Shown: positions 33,112-41,699 of the stretch, one piece after another
Layout of the letters: the number at the start of each line of letters is the position of its first letter
Position numbering within the stretch: the stretch's first letter is position 1
NCBI GenBank assembly: GCA_963770545.1
Contig: CAVYQF010000034.1
Coordinates: 248,001 to 312,000, forward strand
Reading direction: 5' to 3'
Source: RYN-230 sp963770545
Lineage (GTDB): Bacteria > Actinomycetota > Actinomycetes > Streptosporangiales > Streptosporangiaceae
DNA length: 64,000 nucleotides
The notes under the pieces: model-generated
What the model was told of the DNA's origin: nothing
Databases searched by the model: none
What the model saw: the letters and a program-made list of their open reading frames with translations, nothing else
Made by a program: the position numbers and the translations under genes

Positions 33112-33465
33112 TCAGCCGCGGTGCTGCAGCGTGTAACGGACCGTCTGGACCTGGATCAGGCCGTCCGAGAACACGAACGTGTCGATGCCGTCGTCCGCGA
33201 ACGTGGCGCCGGCGTCCGCGGCCCACTCCAGGAACAGCACGTCACCCTCGTAGATCTGGGTCTTCAGGGTCCAGTTGGCGTTCGGTACGTCCGCCAGCAG
33301 CTGGGTGAACGCGGCCCGGATCCCGTCCTTTCCGTGCAGCGCGCCTGCGGGCGTGATGAGCACCCCATCCCCGGCGTAGTCGGCGACGATCTCGTCCAGG
33401 TCGCCGGCGCCGAGCGCCTCGACGTGGTGGCCGAAAACTTCCTGTGGTGTCCGTGCCATCGCCAT
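33112..33465 (-). CDS. SnoaL/NTF2-like protein
   Basis: A 117-residue cone-fold protein: TPQEVFGHHVEALGAGDLDEIVADYAGDGVLITPAGALHGKDGIRAAFTQLLADVP is the standard SnoaL-like pattern. Such proteins include isomerases, cyclases and binding proteins; no catalytic set is obvious. Divergent from tex, which begins 69 nt away. Confidence 0.87.
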   Translation of the reverse strand: MAMARTPQEVFGHHVEALGAGDLDEIVADYAGDGVLITPAGALHGKDGIRAAFTQLLADVPNANWTLKTQIYEGDVLFLEWAADAGATFADDGIDTFVFSDGLIQVQTVRYTLQHRG

Positions 33466-33534
33466 CTCCCGTGGTAGCAGCCCGTACCGCCTAGCCTATG
33501 GTGCGCACCCCCGACCCGGAAGGCAGAGCCCATC

Positions 33535-35997
33535 GTGACCGCAACCGTTCCCGCCGCCCCGGAGCCGCCCGCCACCCCCGGAGTCCAGCGCAGGATCGCC
33601 GGGGAACTCGGAGTGCGGGAGGGGCAGGTCAGCGCGGCGGTCGAGCTGCTCGACGGTGGGGCCACGGTGCCGTTCATCGCCCGGTACCGCAAGGAGGCGA
33701 CCGGCGCCCTGGACGACGCGCAGCTGCGCACGCTGGAGGAGCGGCTGCGCTACCTGCGCGAGCTGGATGAGCGGCGGGCGGCCATCCTGGAGTCGATCCG
33801 CGCCCAGGGCAAGCTCGACGACCAGCTGGCCGCGCGCATCATGGCCGCCGACTCCAAGGCCCGGCTGGAAGACATCTACCTGCCCTACAAGCCGAAGCGC
33901 CGGACCAAGGCCCAGATAGCCCGCGAGGCGGGGCTGGAGCCGCTCGCTGACCAGCTGCTGGCCCACCCGGAGGCGGTCCCGGAGCAGGCCGCCGCGAACT
34001 ACGTGGACGCCGAGCGCGGCCTGCCCGACGTGGCCGCCGCGCTGGACGGCGCCCGGGCCATCCTGGTCGAGCGGTTCGCCGAGGACGCTGACCTGATCGG
34101 CGAGCTGCGGGAGCAGATGTGGTCCTGGGGCCGGCTGGTCTCCCGGGTCCGCGAGGGCCGGGAGGAGGCGGGCGCCAAGTTCGCCGACTACTTCGAGTTC
34201 GCCGAGCCGTTCACCGCGCTGCCCTCGCACCGGATCCTGGCCATGATGCGCGGGGAGAAGGAAGAGATCCTGGACCTGACCATGGATCCGGGCGAGCCCC
34301 CGGCTGACGGCCTGGCTCCTTCCGTCCCTTCAGATTACGCAACGAAAATCGCCCGGCGCTATGACGTCCGCGACCAGGGCCGTCCGGCCGACCGCTGGCT
34401 GGGGGACACGGTGACGTGGGCCTGGCGGACCAGGATCTCCGTGCACCTGGGGGTCGACCTGCGGATGCGGCTCTGGCAGCGGGCCGAGGACGAGGCGGTG
34501 GCGGTGTTCGCGGCCAACCTCCGCGACCTGCTGCTCGCCGCGCCTGCCGGTTCCCGGTCCACGATGGGCCTGGACCCGGGGTTCCGCACCGGGGTCAAGG
34601 TCGCCGTGGTGGACGGGACGGGGAAGGCGGTCGCCACCGAGACGATCTACCCGCACGAGCTGAGGCGGGGCGGGGCCGGCGGGGCTGGCTCCCCGCGGTG
34701 GGCGGAGTCCCTCACCACGCTGGCCCGGCTGGCCGCGGCGCACCGGGTGGAGCTGATCGCGATCGGGAACGGCACCGCCTCGCGGGAGACCGACCGGCTG
34801 GCCGCGGACCTGATCAAGGCGCACCCGGAGCTGAAGCTCACCAAGGTGATGGTGTCCGAGGCGGGGGCGTCAGTGTACTCGGCGTCCGCCTACGCCTCCC
34901 GTGAGCTGCCCGGCATGGATGTGTCGCTGCGCGGCGCGGTCTCGATCGCCCGGCGGCTGCAGGATCCGCTGGCCGAGCTGGTCAAGATCGACCCGAAGTC
35001 CATCGGGGTCGGCCAGTACCAGCATGACCTGGCCGAGATCAAGCTGTCCCATTCGCTGGACGCCGTGGTCGAGGACTGCGTGAACGCGGTCGGGGTGGAC
35101 GTGAATACGGCGTCGGTCCCGTTGCTGGCCCGGGTGTCGGGCATCAGCGAAGGGCTGGCGGCCGCGGTCGTGTCGCGCCGGGACGAGGCCGGCCCGTTCC
35201 GCAGCCGGACGGCGCTCAAGGAGGTGCCGAGGCTGGGCCCGAAGGCGTTTGAGCAGTGTGCCGGGTTCCTGCGCATCCCGGGCGGCGATGACCCGCTCGA
35301 CGCGTCCAGCGTTCACCCGGAGGCCTATCCCGTGGTCCGGCGCATCCTGCAGGCCGCCGGGACGGGCATGCCCGGGCTGATCGGGAACGCGTCGCTGCTG
35401 CGGTCGCTGCGGCCGCAGGACTTCACCGACCAGCGATTCGGCCTGCCGACGGTGACTGACATCCTCAGCGAGCTGGAGAAGCCCGGCCGTGACCCGCGGC
35501 CCGCGTTCACCACGGCCAGCTTCGCCGAGGGCGTGGAAACCCTGGAGGACCTGGCGCCGGGCCTGGTGCTCGAGGGCGTGGTCACCAACGTGGCCGCGTT
35601 CGGGGCGTTCGTGGACATTGGCGTGCATCAGGACGGTCTGGTGCATGTGTCCGCGATGTCGCGGAACTTCGTTTCTGATCCGCACCAGGTCGTGAAGTCA
35701 GGTGACGTGGTCAGGGTCCGGGTGCTCGGGGTGGACATCCCGCGCAAGCGGATCTCGCTGACCCTGCGGCTGGATGAGGAGGCGCCAGCCCGGGGCGGCG
35801 GGCCGCGCCGGGAGCCGGGCCGGACAGACGCACCGCCGAGCCGGGAGACGGGACGGGAAAACCCGGCGCCGCGCCGGGAGCGTGGCAGCGATCGGGCGGA
35901 CCGGGGCCAGGGGAGCGGGTCCATGGCCGATGCGCTCCGGCGGGCGGGCCTGGTCGGGGACCAGTCTGACCAGCGGCCGGAGGGTGGCCGCCGCTGA
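33535..35997 (+). CDS. tex: Tex family RNA-binding transcription accessory protein
   Basis: An 820-residue Tex/YhgF protein. The N-terminal helical region has GATVPFIARYRKEATGALDDAQLRTLEERLRYLREL and LEDIYLPYKPKRRTKAQIAREAGLEPLAD. A YqgF/RNase H-like domain (MGLDPGFRTGVKVAVVDGTGKAV), the conserved SEAGASVYSASAYASRELPGMDVSLRGAVSIARRLQDPLAELVKIDPKSIGVGQYQHD, two HhH regions, and an S1 domain (LEGVVTNVAAFGAFVDIGVHQDGLVHVSAMS) follow. The C-terminal 70 residues are a disordered Arg-rich tail. It acts on RNA and transcription complexes. GTG 33535 gives the normal N-terminus. Confidence 0.95.
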   Translation: MTATVPAAPEPPATPGVQRRIAGELGVREGQVSAAVELLDGGATVPFIARYRKEATGALDDAQLRTLEERLRYLRELDERRAAILESIRAQGKLDDQLAARIMAADSKARLEDIYLPYKPKRRTKAQIAREAGLEPLADQLLAHPEAVPEQAAANYVDAERGLPDVAAALDGARAILVERFAEDADLIGELREQMWSWGRLVSRVREGREEAGAKFADYFEFAEPFTALPSHRILAMMRGEKEEILDLTMDPGEPPADGLAPSVPSDYATKIARRYDVRDQGRPADRWLGDTVTWAWRTRISVHLGVDLRMRLWQRAEDEAVAVFAANLRDLLLAAPAGSRSTMGLDPGFRTGVKVAVVDGTGKAVATETIYPHELRRGGAGGAGSPRWAESLTTLARLAAAHRVELIAIGNGTASRETDRLAADLIKAHPELKLTKVMVSEAGASVYSASAYASRELPGMDVSLRGAVSIARRLQDPLAELVKIDPKSIGVGQYQHDLAEIKLSHSLDAVVEDCVNAVGVDVNTASVPLLARVSGISEGLAAAVVSRRDEAGPFRSRTALKEVPRLGPKAFEQCAGFLRIPGGDDPLDASSVHPEAYPVVRRILQAAGTGMPGLIGNASLLRSLRPQDFTDQRFGLPTVTDILSELEKPGRDPRPAFTTASFAEGVETLEDLAPGLVLEGVVTNVAAFGAFVDIGVHQDGLVHVSAMSRNFVSDPHQVVKSGDVVRVRVLGVDIPRKRISLTLRLDEEAPARGGGPRREPGRTDAPPSRETGRENPAPRRERGSDRADRGQGSGSMADALRRAGLVGDQSDQRPEGGRR

Positions 35998-36328
35998 GCT
36001 CACCCGCGGCCGCCGGAGCGCAATTCAGCCACGGCGGAGCACGTGAAGGCCTACGCGGTCAAGAGGCGGGTAAACACCAGAGAGAACACTCTGTTTAGAG
36101 TGTGTTACTGGTTGTTAAATGTGAGCCTGCTGTGGCAGATGTCCGCAGATCGGTCTGGGCAGGCTCCTGACACCACCCGGGGGCGGGCGATCCCGCTCTC
36201 AGCTGCGGGGTGGCGGCGTGCGGGGAGGTCACGCCAGCAGTGTCGTCCGCCGGGGGCTGCGGCCCTGGGCGGAAACCCGGGCGGGGGCCCGGGGCGTGCG
36301 GGGGTGCGCGTTGGCGTGGCGACAGGTA
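35998..36328. other. Intergenic region between tex and the GGDEF-EAL gene
   Basis: Contains a perfect 7-bp hairpin, ACACTCT (36086-36092) and AGAGTGT (36097-36103) with loop GTTT, in a patch of lower GC (36061-36125). It may end tex transcripts or act as an operator. No c-di-GMP riboswitch core and no gene were recognised. Confidence 0.5.
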
Positions 36329-39300
36329 ATGATGGCGGCCTACACCGCCTGGATCGTGCTGCTCGCCTCCTGCTACTTCCTGCTGCCCGGGCCGCGGGTC
36401 GTGTTCTGGGGCCTGCTCGCGCTCAGCGGGGTATTCGCCATCGTGGCGGGCGTCATCCTCAACCGGCCGGCCGCCCCCGCGGCCTGGCTGCTGCTGGCCG
36501 CCGCGAACCTCAGCTTCGCCATCGGCCAGATCAGCTTCCTCGTCATCACCGAGGTCAGGCACGAGAACCTGGCGTTCCCGTCTGCGGTTGACGGCTTCTA
36601 CCTGAGCACCTACCCGATCTACGCGGCCGGGCTGCTGATCTTCATCCGGCGCCGCGGGGCCGGGCACGACCGGCGCAGCCTGCTGGACGCGTTCACGGTG
36701 ACCATCAGCCTGACCCTGCTGTCCTGGCTGTACCTGATCCTGCCTTATGTGCACAATCCTGAGCTGACCTGGCTGCAGAAGGCGGTCTCGATCGCCTACC
36801 CGATCGGGGATGTGCTGGTCCTCGCCATGCTGGCCCGGTTCCTGGCGGCGGGCGCCTGGCGCACCAGGTCCGTCCAGCTCCTCACCATCGGCTCCCTGGG
36901 CCTGCTGGCTTCGGACGTCTCTTTCGGCCTTCTCCAGCTGTACAGCTCGTTCCATCCGGGAACCGCCACCGACCTGGGCTGGCTGGTGTTCTACGCCGCC
37001 TGGGGGGCGGCCGCGCTGCACCCGAGCATGACCACGCTGACCGAGCCGATCCCGCGTTCCCAGCCGCTGAGCTCACCCTTCCGGCTGGTCCTGATCATGC
37101 TCGCCGCGCTGGTCGCACCCGTGGTGCTATTCGCCGAGTCCGTCCGCGGCCGGGTGATCGACGCCGGTGTCATCGCGGTCTGCTCCGCCCTGCTGTATCT
37201 CCTGGTGCTGTCGCGCCTGGCAGATGCGGCGGCGGCACTGCGCCGGGCGCTGGCCCGTGCGGAGGTCCTGCGGCAAGCCAGCGCCGCGCTGGCCGCGGCG
37301 GCGACCGTAGAGCAGGCGGGCGAGGCGGTCCGGGCCGGGGTGGGGTCTCTGCTCCGCGGGCAGCCGGAGGCCGCGGTGCTCGCCGTGCGGGAGGAAGGCC
37401 GCCTCCGGGTCGTAGGTGCGCCCCCGGGCGAGCCTCCCGTCGCCCTGGACCTGCCTGCCGCGGTGACCGACAACTGGCCCTCCCTGCTCGCCGGGCCCGC
37501 CTCCCGCATCCTGCCCCTCGGGGACGCCCCCGGCAGTGCCAGCGTCCTGCTGTGCCCGCTGGCCCTGCAGGACCGGCCCTCCGGCGACCCGCTGATCGGG
37601 GTGCTGGCCGTGTTCGGCCCGGGCCAGGACCTCGCCGCGCTGTCTAGGATCCTGGAGGTGCTGGCCCAGCAGGCGGCCCTGGTGGTCGAGCGGGTCCTGC
37701 TTAGCCAGGAAGTGCTCCGGCGCGACAGCGAGGCGTACTTCCGCACCCTGGTCCACGACACCTCCGACGTCATCCTGATCGTGGACGACGACGACCGGGT
37801 CCGGTACGCGACCCCGTCGGCCCGCGGCATTTTCGGCGAGGTCCCGGCGGAGGGGGAGTACCTGTGGGATCTCGTCCAGCCGGATGAGCGGGACGAGATC
37901 ACCCGGGCCCTGGCCGAGATGCGCGACGGCGAGGGCCGGGCCATCGACGACGACTGGCGGATCACCTCCCGCGACGGCAGCTACGTCGAGGTGGAGGTCA
38001 GGTGCAGCGATTTGCGGAACGAGCCCACCGTCGGCGGCCTGGTGCTCACGCTGCGGGACGTTACCGAGCAACGCCAGCTTGAGCGGGAGCTCAAGTTCCG
38101 GGCCTTCCACGACTCGCTCACCGGGCTGCCCAACCGCATGCTGTTCCAGGAGCGGGTGGTCCGGGCGATGGCCCGGGCCCGGCGCACCGACGCGATCGTC
38201 GGGGTGCTCTTCATCGACCTGGACGACTTCAAGGTCACCAACGACACCATGGGGCACAGCGTCGGTGACGAACTGCTGGTCGCGGCCGGGATGCGGCTGT
38301 CCGCGCTGACCACGGGCCGCGGCACATCGGCCCGGCTCGGCGGCGACGAGTTCGCCCTGCTCATCGAGGACGCGCCGGACGCCGCCGCGGTGGAAAACCT
38401 GGCCGAGGCCATCGTGCTGGCCTTCCGGGAGCCGTTCACGCTGGCCATCGGCTCGGCCGTCGTCACCGCGACCGTGGGCCTCGCCACCAGCGAGGACGCC
38501 AGCAGTGCCGGCGACCTGGTCCGGGAGGCGGACCTCGCGCTCTACGCGGGCAAGGCCGCGGGCAAGCGGCAATGGCGCCGCTACCAGCCGGTGCTCAGCG
38601 CCGGGATGATGCGCCGGCGCGATCTGCAGGCCGCCCTGGACAGCGCGGTGGCCAACTCGGCCTTCACGCTGGCCTACCAGCCGATCGTGGAACTCAGCAC
38701 TGGGGCCGTGGCCGGGTTCGAGGCGCTGCTGCGCTGGCCGCACGCGGAGTGGGGCATGGTCCTGCCGGACCAGTTCATCACCCTGGCCGAGGAGACCGGG
38801 CATATCGTCCCGCTCGGTGCCTGGGTTCTCCAGCAGGCCACCGCCGATCTGGCCGGCTGGCAGCAGCGGGCCCGCGATCACCCGCCGGTGTACGTGAGCG
38901 TGAACGTGGCCGCCCGCCAGTTGCGTGACACGGGTTTTGTCGGGGAGGTCAGGGCCCGGCTCACCGAAGCCGGGGTGTCCCCGTCGTCCCTGGTGCTGGA
39001 GCTGACCGAGAGCGGCCTGCTCCGCCCGGACCAGCGGTTCCGGGCCGACCTGGACGAGCTGAAGGAGATGGGGGTGCAGCTGGCCATCGATGACTTCGGC
39101 ACCGGCTACTCGTCCCTCAGCTACCTGCGCGAGCTGCCGATCGATGTGCTCAAGATCGACAAGTCCTTCGTGGACGGGATCGCCGTGTCCACGAAGCGGC
39201 TCGCCCTCGCCGAGGTCATCGTCCGGATCGCCAAGACGCTGGGGCTGACCGTGATCGCCGAGGGGATCGAGAGCGAGGTCCAGCGGGACATGCTGGTCTC

Positions 39301-39475
39301 GATGGGCTGCCACTACGGGCAGGGCTACCTGCTGGCCGCCCCCATGCCGGCCGCTGAGGCCGAGGCCCTGCTCCGGGTCGGCCGCGGCCTGGTACCGCAG
39401 CTGCCCGGCTCCCGCCGGTTAATACGGGCCCAGCTCGCCCCGGTCTGGTTGACCCGCCCGCCCTGGTCTGGTTGA
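36329..39475 (+). CDS. Membrane GGDEF-EAL protein with GAF and PAS sensors
   Basis: About 1048 residues. Eight or so N-terminal helices form a MASE-like sensor (TAWIVLLASCYFLLPGPRVVFWGLLAL onward). A GAF-like region (AEVLRQASAALAAAATVEQAGEAV to LEVLAQQAALVVERVL) and a PAS domain (LVHDTSDVILIVDDDDRVRYATPSARGIFG) follow. GGDEF has FHDSLTGLPNRMLFQER and an intact RLGGDEF; an RxxD inhibitory site is not seen ahead of it. EAL has EALLRW, NVAARQL, LELTES, DDFGTGYSSLSYL, DKSFV, AEGIES and QGYLLAAPMP, so both cyclase and phosphodiesterase look active. It makes or breaks c-di-GMP at the membrane. A longer start at 36218 is open but atypical; MM at 36329 begins helix 1. Confidence 0.9.
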   Translation: MMAAYTAWIVLLASCYFLLPGPRVVFWGLLALSGVFAIVAGVILNRPAAPAAWLLLAAANLSFAIGQISFLVITEVRHENLAFPSAVDGFYLSTYPIYAAGLLIFIRRRGAGHDRRSLLDAFTVTISLTLLSWLYLILPYVHNPELTWLQKAVSIAYPIGDVLVLAMLARFLAAGAWRTRSVQLLTIGSLGLLASDVSFGLLQLYSSFHPGTATDLGWLVFYAAWGAAALHPSMTTLTEPIPRSQPLSSPFRLVLIMLAALVAPVVLFAESVRGRVIDAGVIAVCSALLYLLVLSRLADAAAALRRALARAEVLRQASAALAAAATVEQAGEAVRAGVGSLLRGQPEAAVLAVREEGRLRVVGAPPGEPPVALDLPAAVTDNWPSLLAGPASRILPLGDAPGSASVLLCPLALQDRPSGDPLIGVLAVFGPGQDLAALSRILEVLAQQAALVVERVLLSQEVLRRDSEAYFRTLVHDTSDVILIVDDDDRVRYATPSARGIFGEVPAEGEYLWDLVQPDERDEITRALAEMRDGEGRAIDDDWRITSRDGSYVEVEVRCSDLRNEPTVGGLVLTLRDVTEQRQLERELKFRAFHDSLTGLPNRMLFQERVVRAMARARRTDAIVGVLFIDLDDFKVTNDTMGHSVGDELLVAAGMRLSALTTGRGTSARLGGDEFALLIEDAPDAAAVENLAEAIVLAFREPFTLAIGSAVVTATVGLATSEDASSAGDLVREADLALYAGKAAGKRQWRRYQPVLSAGMMRRRDLQAALDSAVANSAFTLAYQPIVELSTGAVAGFEALLRWPHAEWGMVLPDQFITLAEETGHIVPLGAWVLQQATADLAGWQQRARDHPPVYVSVNVAARQLRDTGFVGEVRARLTEAGVSPSSLVLELTESGLLRPDQRFRADLDELKEMGVQLAIDDFGTGYSSLSYLRELPIDVLKIDKSFVDGIAVSTKRLALAEVIVRIAKTLGLTVIAEGIESEVQRDMLVSMGCHYGQGYLLAAPMPAAEAEALLRVGRGLVPQLPGSRRLIRAQLAPVWLTRPPWSG

Positions 39476-39528
39476 CCCGCCCGTCCCGCCCGCCCCGCCC
39501 GCCCGCCCCGCCCGCCCCGCCGCCCCGT
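39442..39528. repeat. 23-nt duplication across the stop codon, then a C-rich tract
   Basis: ggtctggttgacccgcccg begins at 39442 and 39465; the second copy supplies the TGA of the GGDEF-EAL gene in a new frame. From about 39477 to 39528 the sequence is a (CCCGCC)n-like tract. Confidence 0.85.
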
Positions 39529-39553
39529 CCTGGTTGACCTGGCCGCTGCCTAA

Positions 39554-39568
39554 TGCTCTTATTGAGCA
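39554..39568. promoter_or_regulatory. Inverted repeat upstream of hmgA
   Basis: TGCTC (39554-39558) and GAGCA (39564-39568) flank TTATT in an AT-rich patch 30 nt before hmgA. It may be bound by the GntR regulator encoded in this operon. GGGGG at 39587-39591 serves as ribosome site. Confidence 0.4.
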
Positions 39569-39597
39569 GAGGAATCAGATGATATTGGGGGTTGGCC

Positions 39598-40917
39598 ATG
39601 GCGGAACGAGGCGCGGGCGGCTATCACTATCAGCCTGGCTTCGGGAACGAGTTCGTCAGTGAAGCGGTCCCGGGTGCCCTGCCCGCCGGCCGCAACTCGC
39701 CGCAGCGGGCCCCACTCGGGCTGTACGCGGAGCAACTGAGCGGGACGGCGTTTACCCAGCCGCGCGCGGTCAACCGGCGGACCTGGGTCTACCGGATCAT
39801 GCCGTCCGCGGCCCACCCGCGCTTCGACCGGATCGGCAACGGATCCTGGCGCGGCGCACCGTTCGACGAGATCGAGCCCGACCCCAACCGGCTTCGCTGG
39901 GACCCGCTGCCGCTGCCTGCCGACCCGGTGGATTTCGTCAACGGCCTCTACACGGTGGGCGGGAACGGGGACCTGCGGACCCGCACCGGGATGGCCGTGC
40001 ACCTGTACGCAGCCACCTCGCCGATGACCGACCGCTATTTCGTGGACGCGGATGGGGAACTGCTGTTCGTGCCGCAGCAGGGCACCCTCGTCCTGCACAC
40101 CGAACTAGGGCCGCTGCAGCTAGGACCCGGTGAGATCGCCGTAGTCCCGCGGGGGATCCGGTTCCGGGTGGACCTGCCCGGCGGCCCAGCCCGGGGCTAC
40201 GTGTGCGAGAACTACGGTGCGCCCTTCACCCTGCCCGAGCGCGGCCCGATCGGCGCCAACGGGCTGGCCAGCGAGCGTGACTTCCTGGCTCCGGTGGCCG
40301 CCTACGAAGAACGCGGCGGCCCGGTCGAGGTGGTGCAGAAGTTCGGCGGCCACCTGTGGGCGGCGCCTTACAGCCATTCACCGCTGGACGTCGTGGCCTG
40401 GCACGGCAGCTACGTGCCGGTCAAGTACGACACCGCGAACTTCATGGTGCTGGGCACGGTCAGCTTCGACCATCCGGACCCGTCGATCTACACCGTGCTC
40501 ACCTCGCCGTCTGAATCGCCGGGCCAGGCCAACGTGGACTTCGTCATCTTCCCGCCGCGCTGGCTGGTCGCCGACGACACCTTCCGGCCGCCCTGGTTCC
40601 ACCGCAACGTGATGTCGGAGTTCATGGGGCTGGTCGAGGGGGCCTACGACGCCAAGGCCGAGGGGTTCCTGCCCGGCGGGGCCAGCCTGCACAACACGTT
40701 CACCTCGCACGGCCCGGACGCCGAAACGTTCGCCCGGGCCAGCCAGGCCGAACTGGCCCCGCAGAAGGTCACCGGCACCCTGGCGTTCATGTTCGAGAGC
40801 CGCTGGATGATCATCCCGACCCGGCAGGCCATGGAGGCCGCGCACCGCCAGCCCGATTATGACTCGGTCTGGGCGGACCTGGCCCCGTCCTTCGCCGGGC
40901 CCGCCTCTCAGCGGTGA
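39598..40917 (+). CDS. hmgA: Homogentisate 1,2-dioxygenase
   Basis: A 439-residue HGO protein, the normal length. It opens the ring of homogentisate to maleylacetoacetate in phenylalanine/tyrosine catabolism. Marks are YQPGFGNEFVSEAVPGALPAGRNSPQRAPLGLYAEQLSGTAFTQPR, DGELLFVPQQGTL, PRGIRFRVDLP, RGYVCENYGAPF, and the Fe-site region YDTANFMVLGTVSFDHPDPSIYTVL, FPPRWLVADDTFRPPWFHRNVMSEFMG and ASLHNTFTSHGPDAET. ATG 39598 is preferred over a TTG at 39592. Its TGA overlaps the next GTG. Confidence 0.96.
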   Translation: MAERGAGGYHYQPGFGNEFVSEAVPGALPAGRNSPQRAPLGLYAEQLSGTAFTQPRAVNRRTWVYRIMPSAAHPRFDRIGNGSWRGAPFDEIEPDPNRLRWDPLPLPADPVDFVNGLYTVGGNGDLRTRTGMAVHLYAATSPMTDRYFVDADGELLFVPQQGTLVLHTELGPLQLGPGEIAVVPRGIRFRVDLPGGPARGYVCENYGAPFTLPERGPIGANGLASERDFLAPVAAYEERGGPVEVVQKFGGHLWAAPYSHSPLDVVAWHGSYVPVKYDTANFMVLGTVSFDHPDPSIYTVLTSPSESPGQANVDFVIFPPRWLVADDTFRPPWFHRNVMSEFMGLVEGAYDAKAEGFLPGGASLHNTFTSHGPDAETFARASQAELAPQKVTGTLAFMFESRWMIIPTRQAMEAAHRQPDYDSVWADLAPSFAGPASQR

Positions 40918-41699
40918 CCGGGCTTTCGGGGCGGTCCGCGGCCCCGCAGGTCCCCGGCGCCGCGCTGCTGGCGGTGCCGCCACCACGTTTCACGGGCATG
41001 CTGCCGCTGTGGTACCAGCTGGCCCAGAGCCTGCGCGCCGCCATCCTGGGGCTGGACCGGGATGGCCCGCTCCGGCTGCCGACCGAGGTGCAGTTCGCCC
41101 GGCATTACGGGGTGAGCCTGACCACGGTGCGCCAGGCGCTGAGCTCCCTGGCGACCGAGGGCCTGATCAGCAGGCACCGGCGGCGGGGCACGTTTGTCAA
41201 CGCGGACGCACTGCGGATCCGGGCCCTGCGCGTGCTGGGCTCCGCGGACGCGGTCATGGCCCAGCAATCCAGCGACGAGGTCCGGGTGCTCGGCCGGACC
41301 CGGGTGCGGGCCGCTGCGGTGCCCCGGCGGCTGGGCCCGGCCCGTGAGGCCGTGCTGATCCGCCGGCTGCGCCTCGACGAAGGCGTGCCGGTCAGCTACG
41401 CGGAGAACTACCTGCACCCCGAGCATGCGGCCCGGGTCAGCGACGAGGCCCTGGCGCGCGTCCCGGTGACCAAGATCCTCCGCGACGAGCTGTCGCTGCC
41501 GCTGCGCAGGATCGACAATGAGGTCTCCGCCCGTCCCGCCCCGGCTGACGTGGCCGCGCTACTGCAGATCGATGCGCTCAGTCCGGTACTGGTTTCCGAA
41601 AACGTGACCTACGCGGCGGAGGCTACCCCGGTGGACGTGGCCCGGATCCACTACCGTGGCGACCGCTTCACATTCGCGATCTCCCTGGACATTCCTTGA
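40914..41699 (+). CDS. GntR/HutC-family regulator of the homogentisate operon
   Basis: A 261-residue GntR protein: N-terminal winged helix (PLWYQLAQSLRAAILGLDRDGPLRLPTEVQFARHYGVSLTTVRQALSSLATEGLISRHRRRGTFV) and a C-terminal UTRA ligand domain (VLIRRLRLDEGVPVSYAENYLHPEHA to ILRDELSLPLRRIDNEVSARPA). It sits between hmgA and fahA with 4-nt overlaps on both sides, so it very likely senses a tyrosine-pathway intermediate and controls this operon. Confidence 0.9.
   Translation: MTGLSGRSAAPQVPGAALLAVPPPRFTGMLPLWYQLAQSLRAAILGLDRDGPLRLPTEVQFARHYGVSLTTVRQALSSLATEGLISRHRRRGTFVNADALRIRALRVLGSADAVMAQQSSDEVRVLGRTRVRAAAVPRRLGPAREAVLIRRLRLDEGVPVSYAENYLHPEHAARVSDEALARVPVTKILRDELSLPLRRIDNEVSARPAPADVAALLQIDALSPVLVSENVTYAAEATPVDVARIHYRGDRFTFAISLDIP

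Noticed and set aside
36040..36330. Possible c-di-GMP riboswitch before the GGDEF-EAL gene
   Set aside because: The conserved GEMM core and tetraloop/receptor elements are absent; only a short hairpin is present.
37127..39313. Long leftward open frame opposite the GGDEF-EAL gene (also 55399-57522 opposite glgX and 58100-60055 opposite treY)
   Set aside because: All are mirror frames of strongly conserved enzymes, with low-complexity translations and no start signals.
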